NCBI RefSeq assembly: GCF_001039355.2
Contig: NW_019775628.1
Coordinates: 73,622-137,621, forward strand
DNA length: 64,000 nucleotides
DNA from: Lingula anatina
Taxonomy: Eukaryota; Brachiopoda; Lingulata; Lingulida; Lingulidae
Direction of reading: 5' to 3'
In this document: piece by piece, positions 50,361 through 61,874 of the stretch
How positions within the stretch are numbered: position 1 is the stretch's first letter
Layout: each line of letters starts with the position of its first letter
Made by a program: the position numbers and the translations under genes
The notes under the pieces: model-generated
Seen by the model: the letters and a program-made list of their open reading frames with translations, nothing else
Databases searched by the model: none
Told to the model about the DNA's origin: nothing

Positions 50361-52800
50361 CTTGTTACCCTAGATCCTGGAGAAATGAAAATAATATAAT
50401 TACCTCCGCCAAGGAGGTTATGTTTTCACCCCTGTTTGTTTGTTTGTCTGTCTGTCATCAAAATAACTCAAAAAGTTTTGGATGAATTTCGATGGAATTT
50501 TCAGGGTAGGTCAGAAATGGGTTAACTTAGAATTGATTAGTTTTTGGTAGTGATCTGGATCAAAAATCAATCAATAATCAATAATAATAAAAATTGCTGT
50601 CTAGTTGAATATATATATTCAGAAGTTTAAATGCTTCTAATATAATTCAGTATTCTATACTTTTTATCAATATAGGACTGGTTCCCAACCCTGCAGGCAC
50701 CGGACTCTTCACGTCTTGTACGAGTCCCTCTCACGGCAACCTCACTACCGCAGTCATGATGCCCAAGTCATGCGCAGACGATACAAGATGTGTCACCAAC
50801 TTCCTCTTCCTCTTTATGGGGTTGTCCAGCCAAGTTTGTCTTTGTCCATTGACATCTACCCCTAATGTCTTAAACGGTACCTGTGACCCCAGTAAGTCGA
50901 CATACGATGACATCTCCCCTATTTAATCGTTAAAATAAAGAATCAAAACACATGTATTAATTTCAATAAGCATATTTCAGCTTTTTTATTTTTGTATTAA
51001 ACGTAGATTTATAATTTTATAAGAAAATTTCAGTAGTTACCTTTGGTGCTGTGACTTCGAGAATGAGCGGTAAAATTGCACCTTTAGACAAGCCTTTTAA
51101 ACGGATTATTTTTTCAACTCTGGACTCGGCTTTGTGAGCACAAATGCCCAAATTAAGGACTCTAGCCACGAATTAATTACCACAACGTAAAATTACTTGC
51201 CACAAGTACAGCGTTTATCCGCTTATCTACCTGTTCGGTACGTTCCATATGAACCGGAGACTGTCGAGAATGCATTTGTGCCGTATAAAAGAATCTTTGG
51301 GGGGTATGTATAGAGCCAAAGACCCGGATGGAAGCTGGCCAAATTGTTTGTGTAATGAAACGCTAAGCTTGAGGCTAGTAATTCTTAATTCGTGGTGGGA
51401 GACGTTTAATTTGTACATTTGTGGTCCAAAATCTAAGGCTCGTGTTAGAAAACGGCAATTAGGCCTATCTTTTATGAGACCTGAAACGGGCCTAGTAAAG
51501 CCATATGCATTTTCGTAGGCCTGCGTTATTTACACTTTATCGAAACTTCAAGAAAATCCTCTTTTTATTTTCAGTCCAAGGCAGAGCCTGCCTAACCTCT
51601 GACGAATGTAACATCCTCCCTTTTGATTGTGTGGGTCTTGATAGCTGGAACATTACTGCAGCATACGACCCAGTCTTGCTGAAAGCGTTTCTCCGGGTAG
51701 GCGGATGGAATAGATTCTACTAGGGTTGTCCTAGAAAATATTTTAAGCAGTGGCTAGATGGAAATCATCCCACAAAAAGGCCAAAATTTCTGGGATTTGG
51801 AGGAAAAGTGGGCTTTAAAATAATTGCAGATCAGCTAATGCAGTGAAGAAGAAAAAACGACATATTTTTTCCATGACTATTTTTCTGATTGTTTTGTCTA
51901 TATTTCTTTCAATTTGCTATGTATTGCGCCGCAGTGGGAAACGCCTTGCTTTGTATGAAACTTTTGTGTTGGTTTATTATACATGTACATTTCTGGTACA
52001 TAAAGTTTCAGCCTTATCGCTGTACTACAAATTCATCTCTATGCACAGATACAGTCTGACTGTTCTGAGGGCCATCACCTGCGTCTGTCGGCGTCGTCGG
52101 CATCGTCCCCATGCACTTTTCAGCGTTAAGGCAATTAATGAAATAGTTTTTGGATTTATTAATTTTACATTTCAGCCCCTTGTGTTCTACATTTGTTCGA
52201 ATACTGTTGAGTACCGCACCAGGATTCCATTGTACGTCTGCGCGGCCAGTCAATGCCAGTACTTCCAAACCGCCGCCATAACGCCTTTCGACCCATTCGG
52301 GGGAGGTGGAGGGCTTGGAAGAAAGAAGAGAGATGTGGACGGTACGAAACTGTCTCATATTCCTTTATTTGGCGTATTAGGCACACAAACCACCATGTGC
52401 CACATTACATCCTTTTTTTCTGCGAGTGAACTCTTCAGACGTTGGTGCCATTCATTATTTTTCATTTTCATTATTAATTTTGGGATTTGAGTTTTTTATA
52501 TTATTTGTATTCAAAACTTCCTGTAAAACAAAGCGTAATTGCACTTTGAAACACAACCTGAAAACTGCATCTCGGATCTCTTTAAAATGAGAAAAATCAT
52601 AATCTCTTTTTGCAGAAGAGTTGTCCGACCTAGAGGTGTCAGAGGGCCAGAGGGAAGATGCTGTTAACACGCGGGAGAAACGCCAGGCTGATGAGAAATG
52701 CCGACTCATAGCATCGCCTGCTGTCACCTCCATTGAAAAAATGTGGGAATTTCTGTTCGGGGACATTTATCCGTATGGCTGTGAAAATATATCAGGCTAG
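48633..52800 (+). CDS. Gene A: cysteine-rich protein with two furin-type sites
   Basis: Five exons, 48633-48672, 50676-50891, 51575-51696, 52176-52341 and 52616-52800, join in phase to 242 residues. The family was not recognised. The middle is cysteine-rich with blocks shared with gene B: TGLF, CADDTRCVTNF, SSQVCLCP, IQGRACL, DCVGL, WNIT and PLVFYICSNT. Two sites fit the furin consensus R-X-(K/R)-R: RKKR at 175-178 and REKR at 201-204. Cutting would release a 26-residue acidic linker and a 38-residue C-terminal piece with two cysteines (C210, C237), starting at Q205. Asn-X-Ser/Thr sites also suggest the secretory route, yet the modelled start (MTAPPPPVIPEFSG) is not a signal peptide. An upstream in-frame TAG supports this ATG, but a missed 5' exon is possible. 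It is convergent with its paralogue. Confidence 0.75.
49740..49906 (+). pseudogene. Possible PIF/Harbinger transposase fragment
   Basis: Within gene A's first intron a frame reads AANSLAVDCLDGSHINIVHP. This resembles the first catalytic-Asp block of Harbinger-type nucleases (pattern G-x-x-D-G-T-H-I). The next residues only loosely fit the following NRKG-HSINVQ block. It is weak and short, so it may be chance. Confidence 0.3.
50143..50290. mobile_element. Degenerate foldback element, family 3 relic
   Basis: GTAGTGGGCGGGGAGATCAT and ATGATGCGGCATAGCTTT, with the end CCTTTTCTGAATGCAGCC, parallel the order of blocks in 22740-23037 but are well diverged. Confidence 0.5.
50330..50356. repeat. Poly-A run
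   Basis: About 27 A bases in the first intron of gene A. It may mark the tail of a retroposed sequence, though no SINE body was recognised upstream. Confidence 0.8.
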
Positions 52801-53869
52801 CTTTGACGTTATGGCTACAAAATGACATCATCAGCGCAGAATGACGCCATTGCTACATAACGACGTCATGACCACAGAACAATCTCATGTCCACAGACAG
52901 TGTCGCAACTCTGTTCCTTAACGCGTCACCAATGTGCTTAATGAAAGTTGATTCTTTTTATTTTTCCCAGTCATTTAGCTGTTGGCAACGTGATGAGAGA
53001 GATATACGATAGACAACTATTGTGCAGACTTTCCTGAATGGTCATCACGACAGTTAAGGGTTTTAATTTTGTTTGAAATGCGTTAAAGCGTTAAATATGT
53101 TTCTGTTGTATCTCCTTTGACAAAAATTGGATTTTTTTTTTTTTTTTTTTGCGTGCGCCAATAATAGACATCACGTATGGCACTATTGATCGTGTGCCCA
53201 CCGAAAGTGCAATTTAAAAAGACAAACGGGAAACAAGGACGAAGTACAATGGAATAGGTATTTATTGTGCGATGTGTAAATATGGCATAAAGTAAATAGT
53301 TTCTAAAGAGACCAGATGTTAATTTTTTATTCACGTTTTTAAAACCAGTTTATAAGTAAAAGCACGAAACAAGGCACGAATAAAGTGAATGGAAGGTAAA
53401 GTCGCAGTGTGTTGTTTGTATGACAGGGGTATTAATTAATGCTTCAAATTTTAAAGAACCCCTGTAATTTGACAGGTATCTGACCGTGTCCCACATTGTT
53501 ATCTTCACTCATTATATTTCCATTAAAGAATGACAAACAAATTGACGCATTGAACTGAATGTGTACGACGTAGATTTAGATGACTTTTTTTCATTTTATA
53601 CGTGTAAGATGTTTAAGGAACATTAGATAATTAAAGACGCGTTACAGAAGCATGGGGAGCCGATATTTAAGTTACTAACTTTTGTTCTTTTTTTTTTCTA
53701 TTTGATAAATTAGATCTATACATCAAAGCCCATGGTCTGTCACAGGGCACCGGTCGTTCTGTTTATAATTACCTCCCCCCCAGGGAGGTGATATTCCTCA
53801 GTTGCAATCCAGTCAAACTACTGGCTTAAGAAAGCGCTGTATCTCAATTATGACATCCAAAGGTTCTCG

Positions 53870-53967
53870 CCAGGAAACACGGAACGTTATTATAACGTTA
53901 CTATAACGTTACTATAACGTTATATAAACGTTATGGTAACATTATAATAACGTTCCGTATTTCCTGG
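53870..53967. repeat. 98-base palindrome with repeated TAACGTTA core
   Basis: CCAGGAAACACGGAACGTTA is matched at the other end by the inverted TAACGTTCCGTATTTCCTGG. Between them TATAACGTTAC is repeated. It could be a tiny foldback element or a cruciform-forming sequence. Confidence 0.85.
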
Positions 53968-54331
53968 GTCACTCGCACCCTCCCCTTCCACGTGTGGCTG
54001 TATGTGTATTTGTGATCTTGGTGTTCATCATCATTTTAGAACTGAAATTTAACACTTTTCCAGCTTGCTCCATAATGTCTCTAATAATTGCTACGATTTA
54101 TGCCATGTCTTTTGCACATGAGATAAAACAATTTATTATAACAGGACAATCATATCTACGTACTTTAAACACAACATTATATGCACATATAAACATGGAG
54201 TCGAAAGCTAAGCGTTTTTGAAACACTATTGTTTTGAATTTATATGCATAATGAAAAAACAACAACAAACAACCCGAGTGCTCAATATTTGCTACAGGGT
54301 ACTAAGAAGCTGCTTGCATGTGTATTGCAGG

Positions 54332-54385
54332 CTTCAAACAGCTGCCGAAGAACATTTATCTCAGCCTACGATCCTGTTCAGTGTA
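54332..54385 (+). pseudogene. Decayed third exon of the gene A/B family
   Basis: After a TTGCAG acceptor-like site, AACATTTATCTCAGCCTACG then ATCCTGTTCAG aligns with the end of gene A exon 3 (AACATTACTGCAGCATACGA, then CCCAGTCTTG). Only this short piece is recognisable and its frame is not kept. Confidence 0.45.
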
Positions 54386-54896
54386 TGTCACTAAATAGGA
54401 TTCACTGTGATTAAAATTTGTAACACAGAATTAGAAGTATATTAAGATAAACGAACCCCACTCTTAGCGACTAGACTGCGAGATACTATCGCATCGGGGA
54501 CCGTTGACTGTAGTATCTGTAATCGGGTGCGCTAAGCTAAGGATTTTCACATGGCTGTCAGGGATTTGCGATGGGGTGGGGGGGGGGGAAGCAGAGGCTG
54601 ATAGAAATGGAGGAGGGGGGAGAATTGACAAATTTGGCACAGGACCGACAGTGTTAGGGGTTAAGGTTGTAGAATGCACACGAAAGTAGATTTTTTGTAT
54701 CTCCTTTTTTGGTATTCCCAACATCTAAAATGTATCTCTATGTACGATACAGAAAGAAAGGTGTTTAGGTGACTCTGACCCCCTCCCCCCACACCCCTTC
54801 GCTAATCTGTTTATATATCTGTCTGCCTTTTTATTTCTGTATATTGCACTTGTTTTAATTATTTCATTTTTAAAGACTTTGTCCAGTCGCACTACG

Positions 54897-56652
54897 TTAT
54901 GGCAGGGGTGTCGTACACTGTAACTGAAACATGGGATAGTTTCCTACTATGAGCTCAGTAAATATATTCATCATGGACGACGTAACGCACTCTTCGTTGG
55001 AACCCGAGCCCGTCGACACAGATACACTTGTCTGCTTGACTTCAAGTTTTGCGTCTGATTTGGACTCTTCCCCTTGAACGCTAAGCGCTTCTTGTCCCGA
55101 AGTCTCCAGTGCTCTCAGCCACACTTTAGTGGGGTCCACGTCGCCCGCGTCCTGGTTACGACGCAAATCTGGATCATGTGAAGAGGAATAATCGTTAAAA
55201 GAGATGAGAGAGATGTCCGAAAGAACAATTCAGTTTGTATTAATCCACGGGCTGACTTGATCATTGAGTATTACGACATAAAATGCAATAAACTGAGGCT
55301 ACTTTTACTGATGAAGTCATGAGTAATTGAATCAACGTAGAATTAGAAAGATATTAAACTATGGTATTATATACATGTCGCCATGTTACTTGTCGCAATG
55401 CCGTAATTAAAAAGCAGAAAAGAAGAGTAATTTAGGATGGGGTCAACGAAACACAACAAATTACATAAAAATGTTGCACTTCACTTGCACTGTAAATGTT
55501 TTGATAGGTTATTAAAATAATACATGTTTTTTCTCACCGTCCAAATCTCTCTTCTTCCTTCCAAAGCCGGGGACTCCGGGGATGCCAGTGGGAATACCCG
55601 ACGACAACCCAACAAAGACACACACGTTGGCAACACACGCATAATTGGGTATCACTACCCGGAACTCAATGGTGTTACTGCAGATATAGAACACCAACGG
55701 CTGGAAGACAGAGGGTGTGACAAACGTTAGCGGCCAATAACAGATCAAGAGGCAGATAATTTTACTGGACTATGTTGCAACACCAAGATAAGCACACACG
55801 CCAACAACATCCACTGGACCGATTTTGCTGGTCAAATCGCCCCAAACGTGAGGTATTCGGGTAGCAAAACCATCGAATAAGCAGTCCCACAGTAAGAAGG
55901 CGCCTCCAACAACATAACCTCCTTGCATACAGATCCTCCTGAGGAAATGTCTGACTGTCATCCGACGCCCAAATCGCTTACTACAATGTGCAGCCAGCAT
56001 ATCATGGCTGCAACAGTGCCGAGATGTTTACATACTCCAACAGTACCCTCCACCAGAGCCGCAGTTATTATTGTGGACATTTTTGCTGATTGAGCGCCAA
56101 AATGACAGTCTATTTATCTATCTATAGACATATCTGTGAATATCTGTGGAAAACCAATCTGTCGCCCTGGTAGAGGGTACTCCAACAGGACAATGCTCGT
56201 TCCCATTCAGCACGTGTCACCACATCATATCTCCAGGATGATCAGGCTGTGGCTGTCCCACAGTGACCCACACGTTCCCCAGATCTAAATCCATTTGGGC
56301 AGACAGGTCGCCCAGAGTAACCCACTTCCTAAACGCAGGCAGCAGCTGGGGCAGGCACTCCACGAGGAGTGAAACCGTATCACACAAGAAGTAATCCAAT
56401 GATAGCCATAGTGCACTTGCATGTGTCTGAGACTACCGTCCAAATGTCTTCTTATTTCAGTTTGCATGTCTTAAATGTGATACTTTGATAACACATTATC
56501 ATAAAAGTGTAGGCTACGTTGTCATTGACGACCAGTATATTAATATGTAAAATAATATATAAACATGGAAATTTGATAAGACAATACTATAAAAATATAT
56601 AAAAAGCACAACTTAGACTTTGGTAACGTTGGTGCACAAAAGCCATATTTAC

Positions 56653-56685
<33 letters not shown>

Positions 56686-56910
56686 CATATGATCCTAAAA
56701 AACAAGGATTTAGGCGGACATACCATAGCAAAGAAACCCTATGCGCTTACCGTTAGAAAGTCCTTGAGGGTGGTATCTATATTCCAGTTAGTTAACCCAA
56801 CACAGTCGTACGGACGAAAAGAACAATCCACATTTGACGTACATGCACTGCCTTGGACTGTAATTAATATGATTAATAGGTGAACTACAAATTAAAAGGA
56901 TGAAAAAAAT

Positions 56911-56948
<38 letters not shown>

Positions 56949-58584
56949 AAAGCAAATAAATTAATAAAAAATCAACGGACAGGATAAACAAGTAAGCTAA
57001 TTTCAGACTGTTATCCCTTATTGGAGCCATAATCGTTGTGATAACCGCATATTATTAACAAGCTATATGCCACACAAAGCCATACATAGGGCCTAAATAT
57101 TATTAATGCCTGTTGTATTTCGTCATCTTGGTCGAACGTTAACGAGTCCAGAAAGAGTATAAGTGAAAATTTTCATACTCAACAAAAAAAATATTATGAT
57201 TACTCTTAGGCAGCGTAATTGCTAATGAATCAATGTTTTCTACACACATTTATATATAGTACCCAAAAAATGTAGGCATTTCTTTGAAAGCTGTGTGTAG
57301 ATTTGTTTTGACGACTGGTGTTACGAACTATTTTTTCTTGCGCATTTGTTAACTAATCAATAGTGGTGTCACGTTCTGAGCAGACGATACATGCATGACC
57401 TCTCCGCACTGTGTACATACCACTTTTCATTCATTATCGAGTTATTTAACGGAGATATAGTCACGGAGGTAAACTATGTAAAAGATGATAATAAGGGGAA
57501 ATCTAGTCGGGCGTTTGCCTTTTTAATGACTGGCCAAGAATCCACAATGCCCGAGCTTACAAGAGAATTGTGGAGTCACGGCCAGTCATTAAAAAGGTTA
57601 TCATGAATCCCGTTATTGTCATATTACGGGAGATGGCAACAGGGGCCATTATCTAATGACTCAATGACTCATACAAAACGCATTTCATATGCTTGTTTTC
57701 TAAATCTGTTGTCAAGGAGTATCTTGGATGTCAGATGGGAGGGGTGTGTAAAGGGTCTGGGTTAATAGATTAATAGATCTAACTCCGTGAAATCGCATTT
57801 TTATCTTTGCCAATGTCACAGAGGAAGAGTGTTTACACCTGGTAGATCACGGGAGGAGATCGTAAATGGACCTTTCCCCCAGAAAATGACGAGCATGGGC
57901 GGTTAACCATTTCTGCTGGTAGCACCGGGAAGTTGCGTACAGGAGAGAGAGAGAGAGAGAGGGGGGGGGGGGGGGAGGGAGGGGAGGGAAATCTACAGCA
58001 ACACCAAAAACACTAGAGACAAATTCAATATTGACTTACTTGGAGTGCACCCTGACCCTGGAGGTGATGTTGGGACTGTGGTCATCGGACATAGGCATAC
58101 TTGGTATGATAAGGAAGCGAAGAAGAAAAAGAAGTTCCTGACGCACAGGGTGTTGTCAGCACACTGCCTGGGCAGAATCACCGCAGTCGTTGAGTTGGTT
58201 TCAGGGCCAACACAAGGGCGGAACAAACCGGTTCCTGTTGTGTCATCTAAAGGTCCTGAAAGAAAGCAAAACATTTTCCAAAAATAAGTAAACAAATAAC
58301 CTCCAGCTACAAGCGAATCAAGAACAAATTTGGAAATTACTAAAGAATTTGCTCGAATGAGAGATAGAGAGAGAGAGAGAGTAGATCAAATAATGAAAAA
58401 TTTAAATCACACTGAGCATTTGAAACTGATGTTTTAAAGTAATGTACAGTAGGCCAGTGGGTGTGGTCGCGAAAGCCTCTACCAGAGGGCACTTTAGGCT
58501 CGACAACATGAAATTTGATATTGCGCTATATTGCGTTGAACAGACACTCAATGGAAAGGACAGTGAAAATAGGTCTTTTGTTGC

Positions 58585-58658
<74 letters not shown>

Positions 58659-58712
58659 TTTGTGATGCTGACAATAAATCTGTAACTTACCGCCTGGAAA
58701 GGGGATGTCCAT
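54897..58712 (-). CDS. Gene B: paralogue of gene A, furin-type site
   Basis: Five exons in transcript order, 58691-58712, 58040-58255, 56751-56857, 55538-55700 and 54897-55168, join in phase to 259 residues. Exon count and phases equal those of gene A, and exon 2 has exactly the same length (216). Shared blocks are TGLF, CADNTLCVRNF, QVCLCP, IQGSACT, YDCVGL, WNI and PLVFYICSNT. One furin consensus, RKKR, lies at 163-166, in the same place as the first site of gene A. The second is missing. The tail ends in a conserved motif: C, then MNIFTELIVGNYPMF, then C, against EKMWEFLFGDIYPYGC in gene A. The predicted start (MDIPFPGG) is not a signal peptide although the protein looks secretory, and an in-frame TAA precedes it. 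An alternative 5' exon is possible: an acceptor near 58797 precedes a frame reading FSGGLPTKLYRRKKLD. Function unknown. Confidence 0.75.
55770..56400 (+). pseudogene. Tc1/mariner transposase relic
   Basis: In the intron between gene B exons 3 and 4, on the opposite strand, 56189-56300 reads QQDNARSHSARVTTSYLQ and, after a stop, PTRSPDLNPF. These match the central DDE block (QDNARPHTA-type) and the SPDLNP block of Tc1/mariner transposases. Several in-frame stops are present and the N-terminal half is barely recognisable, so it is inactive. Confidence 0.75.
56645..56690. repeat. (AG)n microsatellite
   Basis: Interrupted AG run in an intron of gene B. Confidence 0.95.
56910..56948. repeat. (GATA)n microsatellite
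   Basis: About ten GATA units just beyond exon 56751-56857, within the acceptor-side intron of gene B. Confidence 0.95.
57518..57597. other. 80-base hairpin, possible small-RNA precursor
   Basis: CCTTTTTAATGACTGGCC pairs perfectly (18 bp) with GGCCAGTCATTAAAAAGG. After a small internal loop, TCCACAAT pairs with ATTGTGGA, leaving an 18-base terminal loop. Size and shape resemble a pre-miRNA, but a tiny foldback transposon would look similar. It lies in the second intron of gene B. Confidence 0.4.
57942..57990. repeat. (AG)n and poly-G low-complexity tract
   Basis: AG run followed by about 15 G bases and G-rich sequence, immediately next to gene B exon 2. Confidence 0.9.
58590..58655. repeat. 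(AT)n(AG)n compound microsatellite
   Basis: AT run passing into an AG run, in the first intron of gene B. Confidence 0.97.
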
Positions 58713-59973
58713 AATTTACTATTATCTCTCTCGGGCTACTCACGTCAAGTTTTTTCCTACGGTACAGTTTGGTGGGAAGGCCTCCAGAAAATTCTACGAC
58801 GAAAAAAAAATAATATTGAGACAAAAAAACATGCAAGTATGAAGCTCTTTCGATGCTGTACCTGTGCAAAATACCTGTCAGCCGCTCCTGTACTATACAT
58901 GTATAGAATAACCAAACCTTAACCTCTCACACAGAGTATACCGATAAAACGTCATTTCAGAGCGTGTTGGTTTATTATTCTTCATAATGAAGAAAGAAGA
59001 CGATAATGACCTTCATTTTTCTCTATTCTCAGTTTAGCCGACTCCATCACGAAGCTCATTAGGGACCACTGGTAGTTAAACGTTTTTTAATTAGAGTTTA
59101 ACTTTTTGGTGAAATTATCATTATCTTTTCGGACGTGTAATGCCTGCAATCAAAATATGACTATAATTAAAATTAGACTATTTTAAGTTCGATATGAAAA
59201 AGAAAGAAAAAGAGACTGAAACCGTATCTCATACTTAAAATTTCTATCAAAAAGTTTTTTACAAGGTCAAAATACCCTTTTACAAATGGGTTCTGCCAAA
59301 AGTCCCAGAGGATAAATTGCTTGACAAAACCAAATACGTGCATTTGGATTTTCGTTGCTGTGCACGAGTAAGAAACGCGTTATTTCCTCATCAGTTTTAG
59401 TCTGTTAACTGTTGAACAAATGAAAAAAATTAATTAATAAGTAAAATGTCCTTATAATCAGAGACAGATTTGAAAAATTTCTTTTATCGTTCATCTGGAG
59501 TCATTTTCAGGGCAGCGTGACACCTGCATTAACCTAGCCAGCGTGTAAAGACATTAGGAACGGCTTAATAAGTAGAGGGACGGAGCTCAGTGGTTTTGGC
59601 TCATGTCTCCGCATAAACTACAGTTCCATCTTCTGGTTAACACAGAAGTTTTCACTCTACTACCTAGCACGTAAGAACCTATGGGCAATTTTTTTTACAA
59701 AATAATAATGATAATAACAACAATAAATATATGAATAATAATGTAAGTGAAGAAATAATGAAACTAATAACAAAATTGGAAAAATGGATAAAAATGCAAG
59801 TTCGTTCAAAAGCGCCTTCTTACTGTTAGTGCCAAGTTTATATCTTCCCTTACTTCCTCACTTTCGTCACTCTTTCCTATTCATCTCCTGTCAAAACAGA
59901 CGGTCTCAGTACCATTGTGATATAAATTAAACCAAATCAGCAAAAATCCACCATTTTATAGGTATATTTGAGG

Positions 59974-60130
59974 CAGGCGCGGATCCAGAGATATTTTCTG
60001 ACAGTCTTCCAAATTATCTTTGTTGATCGATCCTCCATTTTTGACCGTTTTCCGACAGAAAAAAAATCAGAAACCCGTCAATGTAAACTTGAATATCTGA
60101 CCGTCTTCCGGAAAACCCAGAAGACCCAGA
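59974..60130. mobile_element. MITE, family 2 copy 4
   Basis: Core GCGGATCCAGAGATATTTTC and TGACCGTCTTCCGGAAAACC are shared with 38757-38922. The right inverted end is missing. Confidence 0.8.
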
Positions 60131-60568
60131 ATCAGAAACACTCTTTTCTTACCTGATGTTTCTTATGGCATCTGTCGTGAATTCTGGGCCTACCTAGGCG
60201 CAGCTGTCCTATTTGTAGCTTCAGGTGTTGCTAATGAATAAGAGGAACTTTGGGCTGATGGGCCATTGATAGGTCACCTATAATGCAATGAAGGAGATTA
60301 GCCTGTGTCCAAGGCGCCTATTTGCAAAGATAAGTACAGTTACTTACTATGTGTATAATTACTTTAATGCAAGTAAGAACAGCAGAGTAAGTTGTAACTT
60401 TATAGTATAAGAAAATTTTTCTAAATTATTTCCATTTTCTGTTAACGCATACACGCGCTGACGCACGCGCACATACGCACTTATTAATAGTTTTGCACCT
60501 ACAAATATATCAATGATCTGCCCTCTAATATTGGATCATATCCATGCTATCAAAAATACTGGTATTAT

Positions 60569-60841
60569 CCAGTGGCGAATTTAGGAGGGTATCAGGGGGT
60601 TCTGAAAAAAATCACCGATGGTCCTCTCTTGAGATAAGAATTTGGACTAGCTGAATCATAGTTCTAAACAGTAACTAATGGCACCTTTCGCCCTCTAAAA
60701 TACCAAAATTTTGGGTGTTTTAGTATCAGATCATTTTCCGAGCAATTGAGATATTTCTTTCCCACGCCATAGGGAGGGGGATCGGCTCGCATCCGCGGAC
60801 GCCTCCCCCCCCCCTTCAAATAATCCTGGATCCGCCCCTGG
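60569..60841. mobile_element. ~273-bp inverted-end element
   Basis: Begins CCAGTGGCGAATTTAGGAGG and ends CCTGGATCCGCCCCTGG. The ends are imperfect inverses and resemble those of family 2 (GGGGCGGATCCAG), but the interior is different. Confidence 0.65.
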
Positions 60842-61733
60842 TATAAGCAAAGATCAACAAAGAATTCGAACTAAAAGTAAATGATCATTATACTAGTTAT
60901 CATCATGATTTGTTATTATTTATGTAATTAAATGAGTTTTAACAATCAATATCTAATAAGTAACTTGTATAAAACTTGTACGCTAACTTTCTAAAATATA
61001 TATTGAGACAAGTCAGATAACCACACATCTTGTAAGGATTCGCCAGTGTTCACTTTTATTGTTCGTGTTCCTTGGTATCCGCTATCTATGTGTTCCTTTC
61101 TACATGTATGTCCGCGCGCGAACAATAATCGTAATTACTTAATCACATTCTAATAGCTATTCGCCTTCCAATTAGGCTTGGCTTATGCATAGCAATTATT
61201 AATTAAATGAAATATCACGGGCTTTCGTAATAGCCACTCGTGTATATGAAGCACATTAAATGTTTAATTAATTACAGTCTTTATTTAATCTTTATTTAGC
61301 ACGAAACGAATTATCCTAAAAATCCAATAATTTTCTTTTTAATCTGCCCGTGACACTGTCACCGTTGTGATCTGCATGTATATAGCTTCATGTTTCGCAG
61401 GACTAAGAAGAGTGCCAAAGTAGTTAATGCAAGGCAAGAAATACTTAGTAAAAAGAGTAGAATGTGCTCAGACTGTACAGTATGATGATTTTTGCGGTTC
61501 ATATTTTTTTAAAAGATCGCGCCATAAAATCTCGGTTTAAGTAATTTTAAGTTAATTAAAAGAAAAAAATTAATGCAACAGATCTAATTTACTCTAGCAC
61601 CAGGACAACTATAAGATTACATAAATGGTAATATAAAGTTGAGTGACCCACTAAAAAGTTATCAAAACATTCTCTTGAATTAACTTTTTCCTGGTTTTAT
61701 CGGCTTTTGTGTGAAATTAATCCACATTACATA

Positions 61734-61874
61734 TAGACTTCAAAACGCGAAAAGAGACAANACACTTAAGGGGGATTATCTGACGGTAGTCTGGTGAGAC
61801 TCCCCGCGGTGATAGATCGATCTAAAGTTGTGGGAATAGACCCTAGACTTCAAAACGCGAAAAGAGACAATTTC
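61734..61874. repeat. Direct repeat flanking an N and a family 5 fragment
   Basis: TAGACTTCAAAACGCGAAAA then GAGACAA occurs at about 61735-61760, directly before the N at 61761, and again at about 61846-61872. Between them lies a fragment of the 43746-43960 element. This looks like two haplotypes, with and without part of an insertion, joined in assembly. Confidence 0.7.

Larger units (their letters stand above)
52801..54896. other. Convergent region between paralogues A and B
   Basis: Holds both 3' UTRs, a poly-T run near 53130, the AACGTTA palindrome at 53870-53967, a decayed exon of the same family at about 54332-54385, and a G-rich stretch near 54575. Confidence 0.6.

Noticed and set aside
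51843-52490. 215-codon plus-strand frame
   Set aside because: Only 52176-52341 is supported by splice sites and by the paralogue. The rest is intron read-through.
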